DNA of 7,587 nucleotides, from positions 1 to 7,587 of the forward strand of contig DAKQ01000097.1 of NCBI GenBank assembly GCA_002496635.1, in the 5' to 3' direction. A program made the translations under genes and the position numbers. The stretch comes from Euryarchaeota archaeon UBA82. GTDB taxonomy: Archaea > Thermoplasmatota > Poseidoniia > Poseidoniales > Poseidoniaceae. Under the pieces are notes generated by a model that did no database searches, was not told the origin of the DNA, and saw only the letters and a list, made by a program, of their open reading frames with translations. Shown here piece by piece: positions 1 to 6,300 of the stretch (its first letter is position 1; each line of letters starts with the position of its first letter).

Positions 1-143
1 AATTGGCCACCACTGTCTTTGGAAGACTTGACAACTTGTCCACCGGAACATGTTCCAATGGTTTCAGCACCAGTAAGGTCTGTTGCTGTCATGAGAATAT
101 TGTTGTAAGAAGAAAAGATGTTGACGATTGCTCTACGAGACAT
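1..143 (-). CDS. rps11: 30S ribosomal protein S11 (uS11), N-terminal part, cut by window edge
   Basis: Small-subunit ribosomal protein of the platform, where it contacts 16S rRNA near the mRNA exit site. The minus strand from an ATG at 143-141 translates to 47 residues beginning MSRRAIVNIFSSYNN and continuing with TDLTGAETIGTCSGGQVVK. This matches the archaeal S11 N-terminus (NIFSSYNNT...TDLTGAET...SGG.VVK). The rest of the gene lies beyond the left edge. The start overlaps the rps4 stop by one base (TGATG) and has a GGTGA ribosome binding site ending 6 nt upstream, so the two genes should be translationally coupled. Order S13-S4-S11 is standard in euryarchaea. It is too short for a confident call on length alone, but both motifs and context agree. 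Confidence 0.93.
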   Translation of the reverse strand, partial: MSRRAIVNIFSSYNNILMTATDLTGAETIGTCSGGQVVKSSKDSGGQ

Positions 144-805
144 CAAGCCTCACCCCCGTCTTCAACTTCTGCTTCTGCACTTGGTGCAACTTCAGCAGCT
201 TCGTTAACTTCATCAGCAAATGGTTTTGTTGCTTCTGGATCAACTTCTTCTTCGGCGTACTCAGCCATTTCCTTTCGTCCCTCAATCGCCTTTCTGATTT
301 CGTGTTCTGGGTTGTTGAGGTCGCTGGAAGGATGATACTGAATGATTTCTTCCTCGTCACGGTTAACTGGGTAGGAAGGAATTGTAACCTTTTGGTCACC
401 AATACAAATGTGGCCATGGGTGACGAGTTGACGCGCTTGCTTGAGAGAGCATGCAAGTCCGTTGCGGTAGACCATTGCTTGGAGACGTCGGTTGAGGATG
501 TCTTCAGCATTGAGAGAAAGAATGTCGTCAAGAATTGCTTCCTTGCTGATGAGCCCTTTGAGATGGAGTGAACGAAGAAGATCGTTCTTCTCTCGCATTC
601 CATGTCCTTCAGAGGTGTCGAGTGTTCCGATCAAACGCATAGCTTGTCGTCGATGACGGCGAAGTTGGGACTTTGCCTTCCAGATTTCACGCATGTTTTT
701 CAAGCCGTGATTTGCTTGGATGAGGTGCTCTTCTTCGATTCGAGCCTTCTTCCAAGGATGTGGAGGAGTATCGAATTTTGGTCTTGAAAACTTTGGTTCA
801 CCCAT
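143..805 (-). CDS. rps4: 30S ribosomal protein S4 (uS4), archaeal type, with acidic C-terminal extension
   Basis: Primary 16S rRNA-binding protein that starts assembly of the 30S body. The 220-residue product opens with MGEPKFSRPKFDTPPHPWKK, the typical archaeal S4 N-terminus. A basic helical stretch follows at about 36-60. The S4 RNA-binding domain is at about 106-160 and includes RRLQAMVYRNGLA and the highly conserved ARQLVTHGHI (about 124-133). Family members are usually about 170-190 residues. Here residues from about 165 onward form a Glu/Ala-rich acidic tail (EYAEEEVDPEATKPF and beyond) that I infer to be disordered. The start is an ATG with a GGAGTGA ribosome binding site 6 nt upstream. 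The gene follows rps13 after 13 nt and overlaps rps11 by 1 nt, so it is an internal operon gene. Confidence 0.96.
   Translation of the reverse strand: MGEPKFSRPKFDTPPHPWKKARIEEEHLIQANHGLKNMREIWKAKSQLRRHRRQAMRLIGTLDTSEGHGMREKNDLLRSLHLKGLISKEAILDDILSLNAEDILNRRLQAMVYRNGLACSLKQARQLVTHGHICIGDQKVTIPSYPVNRDEEEIIQYHPSSDLNNPEHEIRKAIEGRKEMAEYAEEEVDPEATKPFADEVNEAAEVAPSAEAEVEDGGEA
150..155 (-). promoter_or_regulatory. Ribosome binding site of rps11
   Basis: GGGTGA reads on the minus strand at 155-150, inside the last codons of rps4, and leaves 6 nt before the rps11 ATG. It matches the GGTGA core complementary to the archaeal 16S 3' end. Its placement is the same as for rps4 and rps13. Confidence 0.7.
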
Positions 806-811
806 GCTAAA

Positions 812-818
812 TCACTCC
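812..818 (-). promoter_or_regulatory. Ribosome binding site of rps4
   Basis: GGAGTGA at 818-812 on the minus strand lies in the 13-nt rps13-rps4 gap, directly after the rps13 TGA, and ends 6 nt before the rps4 ATG. It is one deletion away from the full anti-Shine-Dalgarno complement GGAGGTGA. Confidence 0.75.
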
Positions 819-1289
819 TCATTCCTTCTTTCGGCTTACACCGAGTGTAAGGCCACCACGACCGTTGCTTCGTCCGCGTTGGCCACGGACCTTGTTACCG
901 CTAGCGTGGCGAACACCACGGTAGCACTTCATGGTACGAAGACGGTTGATGTCTTCTTGGAGTGTGAGTTTGACTTCTTGGCCGGTCAAGTGCATGTCGT
1001 TGCCGGTTTCGATGTCAGCAGCACGGTTAACCATCCAGTATGGAACAGTATTAACGAAGTCTTCGATGGCAAGGCGAAGAGTTTCTTGTTGTTCCACTGT
1101 GAGATGTCCTGCCATTCGAGCAGGATCGAAACCAGTTGTGTTGCAGATTTGAATAGCGCTTCGTACACCGATTCCTTTGACAGAGGTGAGGGCTGAGGAC
1201 AGCGGTTTTAGACCATCCATATCGGTATCTGCCATACGGAGAATGTATGAGAAATCATCTCCTAGTTCTTCATCCTTTGATTTTACCAT
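819..1289 (-). CDS. rps13: 30S ribosomal protein S13 (uS13), archaeal type
   Basis: Protein of the 30S head that forms intersubunit bridges and contacts P-site tRNA through its basic tail. The 156-residue product carries the archaeal signature YILRMADTDMDG with KPLSSALTSVKGIGVRSA (about 15-45; helix-hairpin-helix around VKGIG). It ends in the conserved basic segment CYRGVRHASGNKVRGQRGRS then GGLTLGVSRKK (about 122-155). Length is normal for the archaeal/eukaryotic form (about 150), longer than bacterial S13. The ATG at 1289 has AGGTGA ending 6 nt upstream, which fixes the start. It is the first gene of the rps13-rps4-rps11 run. An 88-nt gap separates it from the upstream methyltransferase gene, enough for its own promoter. 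Confidence 0.96.
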   Translation of the reverse strand: MVKSKDEELGDDFSYILRMADTDMDGLKPLSSALTSVKGIGVRSAIQICNTTGFDPARMAGHLTVEQQETLRLAIEDFVNTVPYWMVNRAADIETGNDMHLTGQEVKLTLQEDINRLRTMKCYRGVRHASGNKVRGQRGRSNGRGGLTLGVSRKKE

Positions 1290-1295
1290 TGAAGT

Positions 1296-1301
1296 TCACC
1301 T
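1296..1301 (-). promoter_or_regulatory. Ribosome binding site of rps13
   Basis: AGGTGA at 1301-1296 on the minus strand, 6 nt before the ATG. It is the best match in the window to the archaeal Shine-Dalgarno core. Confidence 0.75.
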
Positions 1302-1345
1302 GTACGATGCGACATGATGTCAAGCAGTTTTCCGACCAACAACCC

Positions 1346-1353
1346 CTATATCA
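1346..1353 (-). promoter_or_regulatory. Possible TATA box for the rps13-rps4-rps11 operon
   Basis: In the 88-nt gap 1290-1377 the minus strand reads TGATATAG at 1353-1346, the only TATA-like octamer there. A start site about 25 nt downstream would give a leader of roughly 30-40 nt containing the AGGTGA site. The match to an archaeal TATA consensus is only fair and no clear BRE is seen. Read-through from pyrE and the methyltransferase gene is the alternative. Confidence 0.25.
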
Positions 1354-1377
1354 AGACCGCGATGCAGGTGTCCGATT

Positions 1378-2652
1378 TCATGGCTCAGATTTTTTCTCAA
1401 TCTGGACACAAAAAAGGAGATGGTTTGAGCCTGTATGTTTGGTCAAAAACGCCTTCCTTCGTCCTTGCCTTCTTTTCAATTGACGGTCAATATTACCTTG
1501 TAATTTTGGTTGAATAGACGCATCTAGGCTCATTCGAATGGTCATTGCGGAGATGTCATTTTCCAGTGCCGTCGATACAACTTCATCGATGTTTTCTTCA
1601 TCAAGGGGTTTGTCAAGAATTTCAACAACTCTACCTGTTGCTTGTACGAAGGGGTGATGAGGGTCTTTCAATGGCTCATTGTGATGAATACGCGGTCTTC
1701 GTGGCGAAGAGTCTGCCCAACGCACATCATCTGCAGTCGACAATTGTTCAGAAATCCAAGCATCGGCAAGACCGGATTCAACAAGTGCAGCATCGAGAAT
1801 TGTAACCCATTCGTTGCGTCGAGCAGTGAGTAGAGAGTGACGGTCAGTCGTTGACATAGACTCTCCTTCTTCGATCACTGAATTTGGAGCGCCAAAGGTT
1901 GGGGCAAGACGAATAAAACGCTTGCTGATGTCCGGTGTTGAGACGTTGCCTAGCCACAGTTCCAGTCGATCAACACGGCCTCCTCCTCTCGACATCCATG
2001 TCCATGTTCGCTCAATACCTGGCCAAACCTCTTCGACGAGAGATTCAACTTCCTGTCGTCGCTCATCGGTTAATCGAGGCGAGAGGTCGAGAACGATGGA
2101 CGGTCCCCGCGTTGATTCGGCAAGATATGGTTTCCACGCTTGGAAAACGCTTGGTAGATTTGGTTGCATTTCATCCAGCCCATGTGTACGTGAATTCCTT
2201 GGCCGAGCAGGGTCAAGATGAAGGAACGAAATGCCGCCCATTGCTTCGATATCAACAGATTGAATGGCATCTTCGCTTGCTGTACCATCTCCTGCAAGAA
2301 CTGCTGATCGGCGATGCCAGCCCTGATCGTATGTGTGAAATCGTTTTGCGATTGTATTCATATTCAAACAACTTGCAATTGCCCGATTTCGATCTAATTC
2401 AATCCCAAGCGCAGGCATTTTGAGTTGAGAGGCATACGCGGCTAATTGTATGCCTGAACCACATGCACAATCGAGAAGAACGCCACGTGGAAGAGTGAAT
2501 TCAGCAACGGATTTCGCTCGAACCATTGCCACTTGCCACGGGGTAGCAAGGGGTTTTCCTTCACTTGCATGATAGAAGGCAAGATCACTCATTGTTGCAT
2601 CAGCAACTGGCGAATGAATCGCTTCTTGTTGTGAGGGAACAAGGACTTCCAT
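1378..2652 (-). CDS. Class I SAM-dependent methyltransferase with THUMP-like C-terminal domain, substrate unknown
   Basis: Predicted cytosolic methyltransferase, 424 residues from the preferred ATG at 2652. A Rossmann fold is seen at about 57-245: motif I LLDCACGSGIQLA (about 59-71), an acidic strand end GIELDRN (motif II), and the catalytic-loop-like FLHLDPARPRNSRT (about 143-156). The last resembles the DPARR motif of bacterial THUMP-like methyltransferases rather than the DPPY of N6-adenine enzymes. LDLSPRLTDE and GRVDRLELWLG then follow. The C-terminal half, ending in a basic QLKRRQGRRKAFLTK and LLFCVQI, fits a THUMP-like fold. The family suggests an RNA target, but this is inference. A GTG at 2661, abutting the pyrE TAG, would add three residues; AGGTG sits 6 nt before the ATG, so I prefer the ATG. 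It is almost certainly co-transcribed with pyrE. Confidence 0.78.
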   Translation of the reverse strand: MEVLVPSQQEAIHSPVADATMSDLAFYHASEGKPLATPWQVAMVRAKSVAEFTLPRGVLLDCACGSGIQLAAYASQLKMPALGIELDRNRAIASCLNMNTIAKRFHTYDQGWHRRSAVLAGDGTASEDAIQSVDIEAMGGISFLHLDPARPRNSRTHGLDEMQPNLPSVFQAWKPYLAESTRGPSIVLDLSPRLTDERRQEVESLVEEVWPGIERTWTWMSRGGGRVDRLELWLGNVSTPDISKRFIRLAPTFGAPNSVIEEGESMSTTDRHSLLTARRNEWVTILDAALVESGLADAWISEQLSTADDVRWADSSPRRPRIHHNEPLKDPHHPFVQATGRVVEILDKPLDEENIDEVVSTALENDISAMTIRMSLDASIQPKLQGNIDRQLKRRQGRRKAFLTKHTGSNHLLFCVQIEKKSEP

Positions 2653-2658
2653 GTAGCC

Positions 2659-2663
2659 CACCT
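2659..2663 (-). promoter_or_regulatory. Ribosome binding site deciding the methyltransferase start
   Basis: AGGTG at 2663-2659 on the minus strand overlaps the pyrE TAG stop and lies 6 nt before the ATG at 2652. The competing GTG start at 2661 is itself part of this element and has no ribosome binding site of its own. This favours the ATG. Confidence 0.55.
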
Positions 2664-3255
2664 AGTTGGTAATGTCCGATCTTGAGAGGATGCTCTCGAA
2701 AGGAATTCCTGCCTCTGCAAAGGCTTCGACACCACCTTCTTCTCTGTCGAGAATACTGATGACGGCAATGACCCTGCATGATGTGTTTTCATGAATTCTT
2801 TCAACCGCTTTAATCGAAGACCCGCCTGTTGTTGTCACGTCTTCGAGGATGACGACATTTCCTCCTTTTGCAATTGATGCCCCTTCAATACCAGGGGGAT
2901 TGTTCGTCTTTCTGCCGCCTCTTCCCTTTGGGGATTTTCGTACCATGAATCCTTTACGCTTCTCGCTTTCAGAACCTGTGATAACGATAGCTGTCAACGG
3001 TACTGCCCCCAATTCAAGACCGCCTACAAAGACAGGGTCAAGATCATTGAGACGATGATTAAACAGCGTTGAGAGGAGTTTCGCCGACTCGGTATGCATC
3101 ATCACTGGCTTCATGTCGAAGAACCAACGTGAATTGCGCCCAGATGCAAGTGTAAAGGCATCATCAGAACCACCATCGAGGAAAGCAAGTTCTCGAACCA
3201 ATTCCACCAAGCGCTCCCATTCAGGCATAGATTTCAGTGAAGGATGAACGCTCAT
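2662..3255 (-). CDS. pyrE: Orotate phosphoribosyltransferase
   Basis: Converts orotate and PRPP to orotidine 5'-monophosphate and pyrophosphate, the fifth step of de novo UMP synthesis, in the cytosol. The 197-residue product has the expected type I phosphoribosyltransferase fold: FTLASGRNSRWFFDMK near 35-49 (substrate-binding strand), FVGGLELGAVPLT (76-88), the mobile loop VRKSPKGRGG (105-114), the PRPP-binding motif VVILEDVTTTGGSS (134-147) and the OPRTase signature ILDREEGG (168-175). Length is normal. The mobile loop has Arg112 where many OPRTases have the catalytic-loop histidine. The ATG at 3255 has no visible ribosome binding site, so a leaderless transcript is plausible; ATG at 3228 (Met10) is an alternative start. 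It heads a two-gene unit with the methyltransferase and is divergent from polC. Confidence 0.94.
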   Translation of the reverse strand: MSVHPSLKSMPEWERLVELVRELAFLDGGSDDAFTLASGRNSRWFFDMKPVMMHTESAKLLSTLFNHRLNDLDPVFVGGLELGAVPLTAIVITGSESEKRKGFMVRKSPKGRGGRKTNNPPGIEGASIAKGGNVVILEDVTTTGGSSIKAVERIHENTSCRVIAVISILDREEGGVEAFAEAGIPFESILSRSDITN

Positions 3256-3349
3256 GGTTCAATCGTGGTGCATCTACCGCATGAATGTTCGGCTTGCGTT
3301 GAAGCAAAATCGTCTTCCGATTGCATCATAAAGTCTCGACATTGAAGGG
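3256..3349. promoter_or_regulatory. Divergent pyrE/polC intergenic region
   Basis: This 94-nt gap must hold the promoters of both divergent units. Neither start codon has a GGTGA-type ribosome binding site, which suggests leaderless or near-leaderless transcripts for both. The plus strand shows a TATA-like ATCATAAA at 3325-3332, ending 17 nt before the polC ATG. The minus strand of the same site reads TTTATGAT and could serve pyrE with a leader of about 50 nt. No convincing operator or long inverted repeat is seen. Confidence 0.4.
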
Positions 3350-6300
3350 ATGTTTGGGGGTCGTAAGTTGGGAGAAGAAACTCGAGCAACGGCGACTCTT
3401 GACCCATTGATTGGAGTCGATGTTGCCCGTCTCGAGATGGAAATGGAGCAATATCAAAACCTATTGGATGAAAATGCCGACTATGCCTACAGAATAGCAG
3501 AAGAGGCAAGGCAACAAAATCTTGACCCCAAACCATTTGTTGAAATTCCAAGAGCGAGTGACCTTGCAAGTAGAACAGAGAAGTTGCTCATTGAGCATCT
3601 TGAATCCTATCCTGTCGCTGATGATATTCGAGAAATGCTTGCTGAGCATGACCGTGAAACAACATCGATCATCATGGCTCAGCGTGTTGCAAAGGGATTT
3701 CGTGAACAAGGATATGACATGGTCAAATCGATTGATGTAGGACTGCGAGTGGGTCTTGCAATCCTGACAGAGGCGGTTTTGGTCGCACCACTTGAAGGAA
3801 TCAGTGAAGTTCGATTGTTGAACAATTTAGATGGCTCCCCTTTCGTTTCAGTTCACTTCGCCGGACCGATTCGTGCGGCAGGAGGTACTGCGCAAGCTCT
3901 TGCTGTACTCATTGCCGACATGATTCGTCGAGAACTTAAGGTCGGACCTTACATTCCAAGCGATGGAGAAGTTGAGCGTGTTAAGGAAGAATTCGGCCTG
4001 TATCGAGGCAATCTACAGTATCGTCCTTCTCCTAAAGAAATTGAAGAAATCGTTCGTGCCTGTCCGGTGATGATTAACGGAGAATCGACAGAATCAATCG
4101 AATGTGCTGGCTATGGGCGTGTTCGAAACATCGACGAAGCGAGAATACGCGGTGGTGTTCTACTTGTTATCGGAGAAGGTATGTGTCTCAAAGCGCCTAA
4201 AATTCGGAAACATACCGAGCGACTAAAGGTACCTGGGTGGGATTTTATCTCTAAATTCGCTTCCAAAGGTAAAGACTCGGAGGGTTCAGAAGATCCTGAT
4301 GCATTCAAGAGTCGTAAAGTAAAACCCATTGACAAATTCATGAAAGATATCATCGCTGGAAGGCCGATATTTGGTGGTCCCCAGCAGCCGGGTGGTTTCA
4401 GACTTCGATACGGCAGAGGCAGACCTTCAGGGCTCGCTGCTGCTTCTCTAAATCCTGCTTCAATGCTCGTTCTTGACGACTTCATTACCGTTGGAACACA
4501 AATGAAAATTGAACGCCCAGGAAAAGCGTGTGCAGTAACTCCAAGTCATGATTCTGAAGGCCCGTATGTTGTTCTCTCCTCTGGTCAATTCTTACGTGTT
4601 GACGAGGCGAGCATTATGCAAAAAATCCACCCAGACATTCGCTCGATTTGGGATAACGGGGAAATCGTCATCGGATATGGAGAATTCATGGAGAACAACA
4701 AGAATTTGGTTCCCGCCGGATACACAACCGACTGGTGGGCGAGCGACCTTATCGATGCACTACGCACCTCTGATGATGTTGAGGATTTTATCAAAATCTG
4801 TGATTGTAGCGCTGATGCTCCGCAAGGTATTCCGGGATTATCAACAAATGAGGATGGTTTTGAGCAGTTCCATACTCGTCGACGATGGCATAGATTCCTG
4901 TCGCGAATGACTGTGGATTGGGACCAGGCATCTGCGGTTGCAGAACGATGGCGAACGTCCATGCCACCACCCCACAACCCTTGGTTCCTCGACCTTCCTC
5001 TCGAATGGGTTCCAAGTGTCCTCAAAGCACTGCAAAAAGGAAAGGTTGAAGCTGCTGGGAAAATGCCTGATTCAACCCATGAGCATCCCTTCAGTGCTTC
5101 CAAATGGTTGCGTTTTACTGGAGCCGCTTCTGGATGGAATCCTTCCGAGATGGACAAGTTGCAACCCGAGGAAATCCCTCGTGTTTCTGAACTGAAACCC
5201 ATAGGATATGATCTACTTCCCGAAGAAGCAATTTTCAAAGATTCACTACCTGAAGCATGGACATTTATGCAACACGGTCTCCTCAAAGGAACATTGCTTC
5301 TTCTTGGAATACCTCATCATCATGAAGGTGATGATATCGTTGCCACAGGTGGGTGGCAGGCCATGCTCAATGGATTTGGTTTTACGACCCGTAAATCTGA
5401 AATTCATCAACTCATTGACCTTGGAATCGCTGTTGATCAACGAATTCTAGAACTTCGAGATTGCAATACAGTACTTCGTGCTGAACGTGCTCGATTATTC
5501 GCCCTCGAGAAAGAGCGTTCGACCGTTCGGATTGCAGCTGAAACCGAAGCACGTCAACGTGGCCTGGGCATTTCAGAAACAGATCAAGTCGGAAAGGAAG
5601 CTGCCGAATCTGTTCCTGATGAAGGACCGGAAAATGCATCTCGATACAAGACCTCTCAGCGTTTACAAGATGACCATGATGTGGATGGTATCCTCCCTCT
5701 GATTCGTGAATCTTCGACTCTTCGCTGGGAACATGCCGCTCCACAACGCATTGGTTGCAGAATGGGTAGGCCTGAAAAATCAGCTCCTCGTGAAATGTCT
5801 CCTCGTTCTCATACGCTCTTCCCAATCGCATTGGAAGGTGGAAATCAACGCCTTATTGCAAATGCTGCCGGTAAAGGTTCGATTCGTGTTCAGATGGGCA
5901 AGCGTTTTTGCTCCAAGTGTGGAAAGGATTCTCCGTTCGTCACCTGCCATCACCGCGTAGTTGACCAAGATGGATTGCCGAAGATTGGAGAGACCTGTGG
6001 GGGGCGAACCGACATGCGCGAGTCGACCAGCAAGAGTCGTCGCAGAGGCGAGATGCAGAGCGTTCCAATCGAATCTATTCTCGAAGATGCTCAACTTCGT
6101 ATCGGCATGACTCGATTGCCTCAACAAGTCAAATGTGTGAAGGAACTCAAAAGTAAGAATCAGACTCCAGAAGCCATCGAAAAGGGGCTTCTTCGAGCGA
6201 AATACAATCTTCCTGTGTTCCGAGATGGAACCATACGATTCGATATGAGCGATGTCCCTGTCACACATTTCACGCCCAAAGAAATCGATGTTGATTGGAC

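Noticed and set aside
3..571. Plus-strand open frames opposite rps11 and rps4 (for example 3-335 and 128-571)
   Set aside because: They lie antisense to confident ribosomal protein genes, encode low-complexity Ser/Phe/Cys-rich sequences with no motif, and have no ribosome binding site.
1290..1377. tRNA or small RNA gene in the gap upstream of rps13
   Set aside because: The 88-nt gap has no cloverleaf stems, no TTCRANY arm and no strong hairpin. It is better read as promoter and leader sequence.
1409..1417. T-run (minus strand CTTTTTTG) near the methyltransferase stop as a terminator
   Set aside because: It reads as A6 on the plus strand but lies within the methyltransferase coding sequence, about 30 nt before its stop. 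A terminator there would truncate the gene, and Lys/Gln/Phe codons explain the run.
4585..5286. Long minus-strand open frame (233 codons) inside polC
   Set aside because: It lies antisense to well-conserved DP2 blocks, the translation has no recognisable domain, and archaeal codon bias commonly leaves such shadow frames open.
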